Shown here: positions 33,795 to 42,561 of the stretch, piece by piece
Layout of the letters: every line of letters starts with the position of its first letter
How positions within the stretch are numbered: position 1 is the stretch's first letter
NCBI GenBank assembly: GCA_936908745.1
Contig: CAKZFX010000010.1
Location: forward strand, 372,001 to 436,000
Direction: 5' to 3'
From: an uncultured Chitinophagaceae bacterium
GTDB taxonomy: Bacteria > Bacteroidota > Bacteroidia > Chitinophagales > Chitinophagaceae
Length of the DNA: 64,000 nt
Notes under the pieces: model-generated
What the model was told of the DNA's origin: nothing
Databases searched by the model: none
The model's input: the letters and a program-made list of their open reading frames with translations, nothing else
Program-made: the position numbers and the translations under genes

Positions 33795-35192
33795 TCAGGC
33801 TTGTAGTTGTATATCGAGTTTTTTGATCTTGGTGTACAAAGTCTTACGGTCAATCTGTAACAATTCAGCCGCTTTCTTTTTATTAAAATGAACCTGTTTT
33901 AAAGCGCCGAGTATCTTGTCGTATTCCAGCAGGCGGGTCGCTGTTTTGAGTGCACCCACTTTCCCCGTACCCGCTTCAGCAGGTATATTGCGGCTATATC
34001 TTTCTTCTCCTTCCTGCACACCCGTCCTTAATTCAGGTGGCAATGTATCTGCCGTGATCAGGGCTGTATGACTGCGCAGTGCCGCCACACGTATCACATT
34101 TCGCAACTCCCGCAGGTTGCCCGGCCATGGGTATTCCAGGAAGAGTTGTTTTACTTCATCATCAAAACCAAGTACTTCTTTTCCGGTCTGCTGGGTTACC
34201 TGCTCAAGGAAAAAGTTGGACAAGGGTATAATATCTTCCCTGCGCTGTCTCAGTGCGGGCAGCGTGATGGAAAATTCATTGAAGCGATGGTAAAGGTCCT
34301 CGCGGAAACGGCCTTGTTCATATAGTGAACGCAGGTTTTCATTGGAAGCCACAATGATGCGGACATCTGCCTGTAGTTCTTTGGTACCGCCGAGGCGTTT
34401 AAATTTCTTTTCCTGCAATACACGCAGCAAGGTTGTTTGCACTTCGATGCCCAGGTTGCCAATTTCATCCAGGAATAAAGTGCCGCCGGCCGCCATTTCA
34501 AAATGTCCTATTTTATCAGTAATGGCTCCTGTGAATGAGCCTTTGATATGACCAAACAATTCACTAACGGCCAGTTCTCTTGACAACGTTCCGCAGTCCA
34601 ATGCAACAAAAGGTTTGTTGGCCCGGTGGCTGCTGTCGTGAATAGAGCGGGCAATTACTTCTTTACCTGTTCCGCTTTCGCCGTAGAGAATAACACTGTA
34701 ATCTGTTTTTGCCACCAACTCTGCCTGTTCGTATAATGAACGTGTCAACGGATCATTGCCTTTGTAATAAGGTTCCTGTTGACTGCTTTTTCGTAAAGTT
34801 GGAATTTCAGCGATAGCATTTGCATGTGCGCCGGTTTCACGCTTTTTCTCCAGTGCTGCTAATACATCGTCGGGTACTAATGGCTTGGCAAGATAATCGT
34901 CGGCACCCAGTTTAATCATCCGGATGGCGGTGCGCAGGTCGGAGTAGCCGGTAACGACCAAAATAGTAGCGTTGGGCCTTATTTCCCGGAACTTGCCTAC
35001 CAATTCGCTGGCTTCGGTATCACCAAGGCGGTAGTCGCAGATCACGGCATCAAAGGCTGTTTCCTTAAAAGCCTGCAAACCAGATCTGCCGGAATACATA
35101 GTCACTAAATCGTATCCTTTTTTCGCGAGGAAATGTGAAATCAGGAGACACAAATCCGCATCATCATCGATGACGAGTACTTTCTTGTTCAT
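33795..35192 (-). CDS. NtrC-family sigma-54-dependent response regulator
   Basis: The protein has 465 residues. The receiver domain (1-120) has IDDDAD and the phospho-acceptor Asp53 in ICDYRLGD. The AAA+ domain (about 145-380) has Walker A GESGTGKE at 171-178, Walker B GGTLFLDEIG and the sigma-54 contact loop. That loop reads GSFTGA (218-223) instead of the usual GAFTGA. A Fis-type helix-turn-helix (NKKKAAELLQIDRKTLYTKI) ends the protein. On phosphorylation it should activate RNA polymerase with sigma-54. The kinase gene lies immediately upstream on the same strand, 139 bp away, so they are likely partners. Confidence 0.93.
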   Translation of the reverse strand: MNKKVLVIDDDADLCLLISHFLAKKGYDLVTMYSGRSGLQAFKETAFDAVICDYRLGDTEASELVGKFREIRPNATILVVTGYSDLRTAIRMIKLGADDYLAKPLVPDDVLAALEKKRETGAHANAIAEIPTLRKSSQQEPYYKGNDPLTRSLYEQAELVAKTDYSVILYGESGTGKEVIARSIHDSSHRANKPFVALDCGTLSRELAVSELFGHIKGSFTGAITDKIGHFEMAAGGTLFLDEIGNLGIEVQTTLLRVLQEKKFKRLGGTKELQADVRIIVASNENLRSLYEQGRFREDLYHRFNEFSITLPALRQRREDIIPLSNFFLEQVTQQTGKEVLGFDDEVKQLFLEYPWPGNLRELRNVIRVAALRSHTALITADTLPPELRTGVQEGEERYSRNIPAEAGTGKVGALKTATRLLEYDKILGALKQVHFNKKKAAELLQIDRKTLYTKIKKLDIQLQA

Positions 35193-35331
35193 GGTGTAAA
35201 TGGTTTTGAGGTCGTTGGTTATTATGAGGTCTTAATTGCTGCGTAAATCATGCCGGGTTTAAAGTATTTACCGGAAATATGGGTAAAGTTTCAACAATCT
35301 GTATAAAATAGTAACAGCCGGACGGCCCGAT

Positions 35332-36753
35332 TCAGGCACTGTGGCAAATCTCCCCATTTTTTTTGGGGAGAATCACCCTGAATGTGGTACCGCTCGCCCC
35401 GCTGCTCTCCACTTCCACTTTGCCACCATGCGTGGTAATTATATTGCGGGCATTGGCCAGTCCGAAGCCAACACCCTTTGGTTTATTGGTAAATAACGGT
35501 TCAAATACCAGCGGTATATTTTCTGCCGTAATACCCGAACCATTATCAGTGATTTCAATAATGCAATGGCCATTGTGTTGTTTACTTACCAATTGTATAA
35601 TCCCTTCTTCATGGTGGATAGCTTCTATTGCATTGACCATAATATTCAGCAAGGCTATTTTTATTTTTTCATGATCAATTAAAATAACACAATCATTTTG
35701 GTCATACTTTTTTTGCACCCTTATATCCTGCATGGAAAGCCTGTCTTTGATAAACTCCAGCGTTTCATCGAGTAATTGGTTAATAGAACCTTCTTTCATT
35801 TCCAGTGAAAGATCAATGGTTGCATTGAGCAGCTGGCCTACTAATGTATTGATACGTGTTGCATTGCGATGAATGATCATCAGACGGAGCCGCTGCTCTT
35901 CACCGGGCAAAAGCGGATCTTCCAGTTGTAAGGCCGCCAATGAAATATTGGCCAGCGGGTTGCGCACTTCATGCGCCATGGTACGGGCCAGCCTGCCGGT
36001 GATCACCCATTTTTCATTTTCCCGCATGGCTTCCAATTGCACATGCGCTACTTCCAGCTCTTGTACTTTTTGTTCAAGGGTTGACTTATGCGCAACATTT
36101 TGATCGTCTGCCTTTGATCTTGCTTTGCTTTCGTTGAAATAAGTGATGATAGAGTAAACAATGCCTAACAGTCCTGTGCAAAGGGCGATGAAAATGATAA
36201 GATCCGTGTTGCTGAAAAAACCTGTCAGCGCTTTTTTTTGTTCTTGTATGCGTTGTTCTGCGATCCCTGTCATTTCGGTGATGCTCGTGTTCAGTGAACG
36301 GGAAACATTCATCACAGATGCGTTCAGCTCTTTTTCCTGTTGTGTATAGCGATTCCCTCTTTGCTGGAAAGAAGCCATATAATCTTTTAATAATTGCAGG
36401 TAACGGTCAGAAAGTTGTACCACCTGTTTCCAGTTGTGAAGCAATACCGCATCCTGTTCTGTGAAGTGTTCCAGTTCTGTTTGCATGGGCTTTATCGTAT
36501 TCTCTGCATTGTGAAATAAATACAGCCATTGCATGTCATTGGTGCTGATATACGTTTGAACACTGTTGCCTGCCCTGGACAATTGTGCCTCATAAAAACC
36601 CAGCCGGTTATTCAATTGCGAATACTGGCTCACCTTCTCTGTTCCTTTCCGCAGGTTTTGTAATGAATAAAACACAAGCATGAAAGAAAAGAAGAGAAGG
36701 ACAGCAGAAAGGGTATAACCAGTTTTAATTGCCGGACGGCGTATCCTTGACAT
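35332..36753 (-). CDS. Sensor histidine kinase, partner of the sigma-54 response regulator
   Basis: The protein has 473 residues. Helix one spans about 12-32 and helix two about 185-205, enclosing a periplasmic all-helical sensor region of about 150 residues that resembles a four-helix bundle. A coiled coil (about 222-248) leads to the H-box MAHEVRNPLANI with His261. N- and G-boxes of the ATPase domain follow (LNIMVNAIEAIHHE, ITDNGSGI, GVGFGLANARNII). It probably phosphorylates the NtrC-type regulator encoded downstream. The sensed signal is unknown. Confidence 0.92.
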   Translation of the reverse strand: MSRIRRPAIKTGYTLSAVLLFFSFMLVFYSLQNLRKGTEKVSQYSQLNNRLGFYEAQLSRAGNSVQTYISTNDMQWLYLFHNAENTIKPMQTELEHFTEQDAVLLHNWKQVVQLSDRYLQLLKDYMASFQQRGNRYTQQEKELNASVMNVSRSLNTSITEMTGIAEQRIQEQKKALTGFFSNTDLIIFIALCTGLLGIVYSIITYFNESKARSKADDQNVAHKSTLEQKVQELEVAHVQLEAMRENEKWVITGRLARTMAHEVRNPLANISLAALQLEDPLLPGEEQRLRLMIIHRNATRINTLVGQLLNATIDLSLEMKEGSINQLLDETLEFIKDRLSMQDIRVQKKYDQNDCVILIDHEKIKIALLNIMVNAIEAIHHEEGIIQLVSKQHNGHCIIEITDNGSGITAENIPLVFEPLFTNKPKGVGFGLANARNIITTHGGKVEVESSGASGTTFRVILPKKNGEICHSA

Positions 36754-36831
36754 ACTGGTAGTGCAACAAAGATGCAGCCAGACTTTTTATGGCATTTTGT
36801 TAGTGTGGCCTGGTTTTTTCGTTTGTTCGGC

Positions 36832-36993
36832 ATGCGATTATTCTGGATCATATTAGTAGTAGCCGGGCTGATGGTAGCCGGTGCCTTTATCAGTTTTGCA
36901 GGCAAAATCCTGTTTTATATGGCGGGCATCGTCCTTGTTTTTCTTTTACTTTTCAATGAAAGAGGCAGGCGGAGAAGAATAAATAAGCCCTGA
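36832..36993 (+). CDS. Small two-helix membrane protein, unknown
   Basis: From the ATG at 36832 the product is 53 residues; the frame extends upstream to 36772. It has two hydrophobic helices (WIILVVAGLMVAGAFISFAG and LFYMAGIVLVFLLLF) and a strongly basic end (ERGRRRRINKP), giving a positive-inside topology. It starts divergently from the kinase gene and ends 36 bp before ku. I recognise no family; it could be a small membrane regulator or a chance frame. Confidence 0.45.
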   Translation: MRLFWIILVVAGLMVAGAFISFAGKILFYMAGIVLVFLLLFNERGRRRRINKP

Positions 36994-37028
36994 CAGCGTC
37001 TTGGCATTATTTTTTGCGTGCTGACAGT

Positions 37029-37805
37029 ATGAAAGCAATATGGACAGGGGCCCTCGGTTTCGGGCTTGTAAACATTCCCATCAAATTGTTCAGCGCCGTT
37101 GAAGATAGCGGGTTGGACCTTGACATGCTGGACAAGCGTGATGGTTCTAATATCCGTTTCAAACGGGTGAACGAGCAAAGCGGCAAAGAAGTGCCCTGGG
37201 AAAATATCGTAAAAGGATTTTGGGTATCGAACCGCTATGTGGTGCTTGATAAAAAAGATTTGGAAAAAGCCAGTCCCGAAAAAAACAAGATTATTTCCAT
37301 CCTTCAGTTTGTGGACCTCGCAGAAGTGGACAGCGAATTTTTCGAAACACCTTATTATACAGTGCCGCAAAAAGGCGGCGAAAAAGCCTATTGTTTGCTA
37401 CGAGATACCTTGAAAAAAACAGGCAAAGCCGGGTTGGGTTCTTTTGTAATGCGGGAAAGAGAACACCTGTGTATTATAAAAGTCACTGGCAAAGCTATTG
37501 TGGTAAACAGGATTCGTTTTGCGCAGGAGATACGTTCGCAGGCATCGCTGGCCATCCCTTCGGTGAAAAGTAAACCGGCAGAGTTAAAAATGGCTACGCA
37601 ATTGGTCAATCAATTAAGCGGGCCTTTTAAAATAGACCAGTTCAAAGATGAATACAGCAAGGAATTAAAAAAGATCATTACGGCGAAATCAAAAGGTAAA
37701 GAAGTTCGTTTCAAACCGATGAAAGTGGTGCACAGCCCTTCAAAAGACCTGTTAAGCCAGTTGAAACAGAGTTTGACACCGGGTAAAAAGAAGAAAGCAT
37801 CATGA
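37029..37805 (+). CDS. ku: Ku, non-homologous end-joining DNA-end-binding protein
   Basis: From the ATG at 37029 the product is 258 residues (MKAIWTGALGFGLVNIPIKL), the canonical start of bacterial Ku; an upstream TTG at 37014 is less likely. The core Ku fold contains PWENIVKGF and YVVLDKKDLEKASPE. As in other bacterial Ku proteins, a Lys-rich C-terminal tail (KSKGKEVRFKPMK ... GKKKKAS) follows, which in the family helps DNA binding and ligase recruitment. Ku forms a homodimeric ring on double-strand ends. Its stop overlaps the ligD start (ATGA), so the two are translationally coupled. Confidence 0.95.
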   Translation: MKAIWTGALGFGLVNIPIKLFSAVEDSGLDLDMLDKRDGSNIRFKRVNEQSGKEVPWENIVKGFWVSNRYVVLDKKDLEKASPEKNKIISILQFVDLAEVDSEFFETPYYTVPQKGGEKAYCLLRDTLKKTGKAGLGSFVMREREHLCIIKVTGKAIVVNRIRFAQEIRSQASLAIPSVKSKPAELKMATQLVNQLSGPFKIDQFKDEYSKELKKIITAKSKGKEVRFKPMKVVHSPSKDLLSQLKQSLTPGKKKKAS

Positions 37806-40168
37806 GCCTGTCAACTTATCATAAGAAAAGAAATTTTAAAGAAACCACTGAGCCCAAAGGAGGGAAGACGGAGAAAAATGCATTTCGCTTTGTGGTGCAA
37901 CGTCATGCTGCTTCACATTTGCATTATGATTTCAGGCTAGAGCTTGGTGGTGTATTAAAAAGCTGGGCCGTACCCAAAGGTCCGCCGGTGAAAACAGGTG
38001 AAAGACGCCTGGCGGTGATGACAGAAGATCACCCGGTTGATTATATAGATTTTGAAGGCATCATACCAAAGGGGAATTATGGTGCAGGCGTGGTAAAGGT
38101 TTGGGACAAAGGTGTGTTTGAAGTGATGGGAAAAAATGAAAAGCCTTTAAAAGAAGCTTCTGTTTTAGCACAACTAAAAAAAGGCGAACTCAGTTTTACA
38201 CTCAAAGGGAAGAAATTAAAAGGCGACTATGCGATTGTGCAGATGGGTGATGAAAAAAACTGGTTACTGATCCGCAAAAAAAGTGCAGCAACTGCTTCGG
38301 CCGGGAAGAAAGCAACTGTTGCAAAGAAAAAAGCAGCGACGGCAACGCCGCCACGTAAAAAAAAAGTCATAACGCCGATGCTGGCGTCCAGTACAAAAAA
38401 TCCATTTGATGATCAGGATTGGGTTTTTGAAATAAAATGGGATGGCTACCGTGCCATTGCCGAAACCGGAAAGCAACTGGCTTTTTACTCCCGTAATGGA
38501 TTGGATTTTCGCCAAAAATTTCAAAGCATTGCTGATGAACTGTCATCCTTGAAGATAAATGCTGTGCTCGATGGCGAAGTCGTGGCGCTGGATGAAAAAG
38601 GAATTTCTCATTTTCAATTGCTGCAACAGGCATCGGAGAATCCCGGGCAGGTGCTTCACTATTATGTTTTCGACCTGTTGGAGTATGAAGGGAAAAATCT
38701 GATGGACCAGCCATTGCTTGCGCGAAAAAAATTATTGAAAAAGATTTTGGGCAAACATGAACTGATCCGCTACTGCGACCATATACCGGCGCAGGGCATT
38801 TCATTTTTTGAAGCTGCTAAAAAGGAAGGACTTGAAGGCATCATAGCCAAACAAAAAGACAGTACTTACGAACCTGGTTATCGTAGCAGTCAATGGCTGA
38901 AAATAAAACTGGTGGCAACCACGGAAGTACTGATCGCAGGTTACACAGCGCCAAGGGGCAGCCGTTCAGGTTTTGGTTCATTGGTGCTGGCTGGCGAAGA
39001 AAACGGGGAGCTGGTCTATCGCGGACATGTAGGCACCGGGTTTAATGAAAAGATGCTGGCCTCGTTAAAGAAAAAAATGGATGCGTTGAAAATAACCCGT
39101 TCGCCTTTTAAGGAAAGAGTGCGGCTGAATGATGCTGTTACATGGATTCAACCGAAACTGGTGGCAGAGATCGCTTATGGAAATATGACGGAAGAAGGAG
39201 CGTTTCGTCACCCGGTGTTTATACGGCTGCGTGATGACAAAGATAAAAAATCGCTTAACGAAGAAATAGTGGAAGCCATGCCAACAAAAGAAACCAAAGG
39301 ATTGACCAACCCGCAAAAAGTATTCTGGCCAAAAGAAGGATATACAAAGGCAGACCTTTTTAATTATTATGAGAAAATGGCCGCCTATGTATTGCCTTAC
39401 CTCAAAGGACGACCTTTATCGCTGAACCGTTTTCCCAACGGGATTGACAAACCGGGTTTTTATCATAAGGATGCGGGAGAAAATGTGCCATCATTTGTGG
39501 ATGTGTTCAAAGTGAAAAGTGAAAGTAATAACAAGATCATTGATTATATCGTTTGTAATAACAAATCCACTTTGTTATATCTCGCCAATCTTGGTTGCGT
39601 GGACATGAATCCCTGGAACAGTACGACCAGGAAAATAACAAACCCGACGTGGATGGTGATTGATATTGACCCTTCTGCTAAAAACAAATTTACACAGGTG
39701 GTGGACACGGCATTGGCTACAAAACAAGTATTGGACCGTGCAGGGGTTGAATCTTTTTGTAAAACATCCGGGGCAACAGGTTTACATGTGTATGTGCCAT
39801 TGAATAACCGTTATGCGTATGAACAGGTAAAAGATTTTGCGCATCTTGTGGCCTCGATGGTCAATGATATAGTGCCGGATTTTACTACATTGGAACGCTC
39901 ATTGAGTAAACGTAAAGGCCGCATTTATATTGATTTTTTACAAAACCGCCGCGGGCAAACATTGGCTTCGGCATATAGCATCCGTCCTGTGGCCGGCGCA
40001 TCGGTATCAACTCCGCTGGACTGGAAAGAAGTCAATCACAAACTCGACCCGGCTGATTATACTATTAAAAACATCCTTAAACGTGTAGAAAAGAAAGGAG
40101 ACCTTTTCAAGCCGGTTTTAGGCAAAGGAGCATCGCTGGAAAAAGCGGTGCGGATGCTGGAGAAATGA
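37802..40168 (+). CDS. ligD: LigD, multifunctional end-joining ligase/polymerase/phosphoesterase
   Basis: The protein has 788 residues with domains in the order phosphoesterase-ligase-polymerase. Residues about 25-158 are the 3'-phosphoesterase (RHAASHLHYDFRLELGG, AVPKGPP, HPVDYIDFEG). A Lys/Ala-rich linker covers 159-188. The ATP-dependent ligase domain follows, with adenylated Lys212 in KWDGYR and later LDGEVVAL and EGIIAKQKDSTYEP. The primase-polymerase domain begins near residue 505 (LTNPQKVFWP) and has the metal-binding MVIDIDPS and GATGLHVYVPL. With Ku it trims, fills and seals broken ends. The polymerase domain is C-terminal, as in Pseudomonas-type LigD and unlike the mycobacterial order. 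Confidence 0.95.
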   Translation: MSLSTYHKKRNFKETTEPKGGKTEKNAFRFVVQRHAASHLHYDFRLELGGVLKSWAVPKGPPVKTGERRLAVMTEDHPVDYIDFEGIIPKGNYGAGVVKVWDKGVFEVMGKNEKPLKEASVLAQLKKGELSFTLKGKKLKGDYAIVQMGDEKNWLLIRKKSAATASAGKKATVAKKKAATATPPRKKKVITPMLASSTKNPFDDQDWVFEIKWDGYRAIAETGKQLAFYSRNGLDFRQKFQSIADELSSLKINAVLDGEVVALDEKGISHFQLLQQASENPGQVLHYYVFDLLEYEGKNLMDQPLLARKKLLKKILGKHELIRYCDHIPAQGISFFEAAKKEGLEGIIAKQKDSTYEPGYRSSQWLKIKLVATTEVLIAGYTAPRGSRSGFGSLVLAGEENGELVYRGHVGTGFNEKMLASLKKKMDALKITRSPFKERVRLNDAVTWIQPKLVAEIAYGNMTEEGAFRHPVFIRLRDDKDKKSLNEEIVEAMPTKETKGLTNPQKVFWPKEGYTKADLFNYYEKMAAYVLPYLKGRPLSLNRFPNGIDKPGFYHKDAGENVPSFVDVFKVKSESNNKIIDYIVCNNKSTLLYLANLGCVDMNPWNSTTRKITNPTWMVIDIDPSAKNKFTQVVDTALATKQVLDRAGVESFCKTSGATGLHVYVPLNNRYAYEQVKDFAHLVASMVNDIVPDFTTLERSLSKRKGRIYIDFLQNRRGQTLASAYSIRPVAGASVSTPLDWKEVNHKLDPADYTIKNILKRVEKKGDLFKPVLGKGASLEKAVRMLEK

Positions 40169-40801
40169 TCAGGCCGCCTGTTTCAGCAATTTTCTTTCGC
40201 TGAAGTCAAAATAGGTAAAGCAACTGTTTTTCCAACCGCCATATATTTCGCAAAGCTGGCTGGAGCGGATGCCATGTTGCAATAATTCTTTATCAAACGA
40301 GCAATGGGGCATTGTGAACAAAGGGTCGGTCAGCAAAAGATAGCTACGGCTGTTGATCGAGTTTTTTAGTAAACGATGGGCTTCCACCACCACTTCACCA
40401 TATAGTTTTTTAAAAGAGCCAATGTCGAATGTGACCATCCGGCCATAATGGGCGATTATTTTTAAGGAAAGATCAAGTGGTATGGAGAATTGTTTTTCCA
40501 GTTGCTTGCGCTTCGCTTCAAAAACCGTTGTCATGATTTCATATTGCCGGAACAATTGCCGGAGCGAAGGCGCCACGCCTTTGCGATAGAATAAAACGGC
40601 ATCACCTTCAATTTCTGCCACTTCAAGTTGCAGCCTGTTTTCATTGATAATCGCTGAAAGCAGTTCGCAAGTGATCTGTTGCCCGGTCAGTACATCGGTG
40701 GAATGAACGAGCTCGGTAAAACCGCTGATGTCAGGAATAAATAACAGACCATCAAACAGGTTTTGTGAGGTTGATGTGATTGCAGGTTGTGTAGTTGTCA
40801 T
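40169..40801 (-). CDS. DUF2652 protein related to class III nucleotidyl cyclases
   Basis: The product is 210 residues from the ATG at 40801. It contains PDISGFTELVH near residue 22 and EIEGDAVLFYR near residue 68, positions matching the two metal-binding parts of class III adenylate/guanylate cyclases. The family is known as DUF2652, and whether it cyclises nucleotides is not established. The stop abuts that of ligD, with which it is convergent. Its promoter has a TAnnTTTG box (40822-40829) preceded by tandem 16-bp repeats that match those upstream of the dehydrogenase gene at 44295. Confidence 0.75.
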   Translation of the reverse strand: MTTTQPAITSTSQNLFDGLLFIPDISGFTELVHSTDVLTGQQITCELLSAIINENRLQLEVAEIEGDAVLFYRKGVAPSLRQLFRQYEIMTTVFEAKRKQLEKQFSIPLDLSLKIIAHYGRMVTFDIGSFKKLYGEVVVEAHRLLKNSINSRSYLLLTDPLFTMPHCSFDKELLQHGIRSSQLCEIYGGWKNSCFTYFDFSERKLLKQAA

Positions 40802-40821
40802 CTTATTTCTTTTTTGATACA

Positions 40822-40829
40822 CAAACCTA
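40822..40829 (-). promoter_or_regulatory. -7 promoter box of the DUF2652 gene
   Basis: The + strand reads CAAACCTA, which is TAGGTTTG on the minus strand and a perfect TAnnTTTG match. It lies 20 bp before the ATG at 40801. No -33 TTG is present, which fits an activator-dependent promoter. Confidence 0.5.
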
Positions 40830-40849
40830 CATCGCTGCTGTTTTTTTCA

Positions 40850-40888
40850 CTTTGTTTAAAAGACCTTGTTTTGTTTGTTCAGCAGTCC
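40850..40888 (-). promoter_or_regulatory. Tandem operator upstream of the DUF2652 gene
   Basis: Two direct repeats on the + strand, CTTTGTTTAAAAGACC at 40850-40865 and GTTTGTTCAGCAGTCC at 40873-40888, are 23 bp apart start to start. The near copy begins 21 bp from the end of the -7 box. A second pair with the same period and distance lies at 44345-44383. Confidence 0.55.
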
Positions 40889-40900
40889 ATTTCGCAACGA

Positions 40901-41680
40901 TCAAAGCGGGTTTTTTCTTCCATACAACAATAGCCGCTTAAACGCATATATAGCAGGGAAGCGTTTAAATTCTTTTTGAATGCGGTATTTGTATTCAGCA
41001 ACAAATAGTTCCTGCTGACTTTCAGATAACCGTTCAAGATAAGGGATCAATGCAGAACCGGAAATGAAATCAAATAAGGTTTCTGCGTTATCAGCAATAA
41101 TGGGATAAACCTTTTGGATAATTTGAAGATTGCTCAAACCATTTTCAAATAAGATTTGTGCATAAGCATCTATGCTTAAAACAGGCGACTCCCTTTTCCA
41201 GCCTTGCAGGTAATCAGCAAATGGTTTTTCCTGTGCTAAGTCGATTAATATTTTATTGAGCAGGTTTTCTTTCTGCACCGGCATTTGTACGGCCAATTGG
41301 CCCTTCTCACTTAAAAGTGAAATCAGTTGTGGAAACAGGTTTTCATGATCGTCTGACCATTGCAAGGCTGCATTACTGAAAATTAAATCCCATTTTTTGC
41401 CAGCATTGAAAGCGATAAAATCTTCAACCGTGGTTGTTTTGAAATGCAGGTTATCAGTTTCCAGTTCTTTACTCTTCGCCAGCATTTCGGGTGAAGGGTC
41501 GATGCCTGAGAAATCAGCTTTGTCAAATTTTTCAGCAAGGATTTTTGTTTGTTCACCTGTGCCGCAACCAATGTCAACTGCCGTTGTCAATCCATCGGCG
41601 GCAATCCATTCCGCCAAATCAAAAAATGGCTGGAAGCGGATATTTTTAAACTGGTTGTATTTTCCAGGATTCCAGGGCAT
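40901..41680 (-). CDS. Trans-aconitate 2-methyltransferase-like SAM methyltransferase
   Basis: The protein has 259 residues. The SAM-binding motif VDIGCGTGEQT is near residue 36 and ADFSGIDPSPEML follows as the ribose-binding motif. FSNAALQWSDDHENLF near residue 110 is typical of the Tam group, as is the start MPWNPGKYNQF. Tam methylates trans-aconitate, which inhibits aconitase. The name is based on resemblance and the true substrate may differ. It starts 4 bp after the AraC gene, so the two are in one operon. Confidence 0.85.
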   Translation of the reverse strand: MPWNPGKYNQFKNIRFQPFFDLAEWIAADGLTTAVDIGCGTGEQTKILAEKFDKADFSGIDPSPEMLAKSKELETDNLHFKTTTVEDFIAFNAGKKWDLIFSNAALQWSDDHENLFPQLISLLSEKGQLAVQMPVQKENLLNKILIDLAQEKPFADYLQGWKRESPVLSIDAYAQILFENGLSNLQIIQKVYPIIADNAETLFDFISGSALIPYLERLSESQQELFVAEYKYRIQKEFKRFPAIYAFKRLLLYGRKNPL

Positions 41681-41684
41681 AGTT

Positions 41685-42497
41685 TTATTTATTTTGTTCT
41701 AACAGTTCAGTAGGTGCGTAGCCAAAATGTTTTTTAAATGCAAATGAAAAATGTGATAGGTTTTCAAAACCTGTTTCGTAGCACACATCAACCGGCTTCT
41801 TTTTCTTTTCTGTAAACTGGTAATGCGCCAGCTCCAGTCTTTTTTGTGTCAGCCATCGTTGCGGTGTTGTATTGAACGCCTTTTTAAAATCCCGTTTGAA
41901 AGTGGTCAGGCTGCGCCCGGTGAGGTAACCAAACTTTTCCATCGGCAGGTTATACATAAAATTCTTTTCCATATAATCCGCCAGGTCAAGTTTGCCGGGT
42001 TCTTCAAAATTCGCCAGTACATTGTCAATGTCTTTGTCCAGCGTCCGCAAAATGCTGATGGCTTCCGTGATCTTTAACAAAGCAATGTCTTCCGGCAGAT
42101 CTTTCATGTCAAAATACGGGATCAGTGAAGCCAGGCAACTTTCCAGCAGCGGGTGATTGGTGAAGCTGTAAATCTTATGCGATTTCAATGGCGTTGGCTG
42201 AATGTTGCGGTTGCTGTAAAAATCCCGCAAGCGCTCCACCGATAGATGCATGACCACGGTCTTATGCGGCTGCCCGTCTTTGGGATAATTAATAATGGTG
42301 GCCAACTGGTTTCTCGGGATCAAAAAAATATCGCCTTTCTTAAAATGATAAGTCGCATCGGCCTGGACGATCTTCGTTTCGCCGGAAATAAACCATACCA
42401 GCATGTGATGGTCAAACATAATGTCTGACTTAAAAAATTTGTCATCATAGCTGGACAGCTTGATGTCTTCTGTTATGTATTGGGCTTTATATTCCAT
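41685..42497 (-). CDS. AraC-family transcriptional regulator with cupin-like sensor domain
   Basis: The protein has 270 residues. The N-terminal half looks like a cupin-type ligand domain (HHMLVWFISGETKIVQAD, HFKKGDIFLIPRNQ). The C-terminal AraC domain has the helix-turn-helix pair MEKFGYLTGRSLTTFKRDFK and PVDVCYETGFENLSHFSFAF, ending in the usual FGYAPTE. It is the best candidate for the factor that binds the tandem 16-bp repeats at 40850-40888 and 44345-44383, because AraC proteins bind direct repeats spaced about two helical turns. That link is an inference. Confidence 0.9.
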   Translation of the reverse strand: MEYKAQYITEDIKLSSYDDKFFKSDIMFDHHMLVWFISGETKIVQADATYHFKKGDIFLIPRNQLATIINYPKDGQPHKTVVMHLSVERLRDFYSNRNIQPTPLKSHKIYSFTNHPLLESCLASLIPYFDMKDLPEDIALLKITEAISILRTLDKDIDNVLANFEEPGKLDLADYMEKNFMYNLPMEKFGYLTGRSLTTFKRDFKKAFNTTPQRWLTQKRLELAHYQFTEKKKKPVDVCYETGFENLSHFSFAFKKHFGYAPTELLEQNK

Positions 42498-42530
42498 TGC
42501 TATGGTTTAAATGTAAGGAATACAGCAAAG

Positions 42531-42538
42531 CAAAAATA
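42531..42538 (-). promoter_or_regulatory. Candidate -7 box of the AraC gene
   Basis: CAAAAATA on the + strand is TATTTTTG on the minus strand, a TAnnTTTG match 33 bp before the AraC ATG. A weakly similar operator half (GTTAAATTGAC) lies about 20 bp further upstream. Confidence 0.35.
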
Positions 42539-42561
42539 GAAACTATCCGTTTGCCGGGCTG

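Noticed and set aside
33605..33826. A 73-codon + strand frame with a hydrophobic start
   Set aside because: It starts with TTG in a T-rich stretch, runs through the terminator hairpin of the sigma-54 regulator gene and overlaps its 3' end on the other strand.
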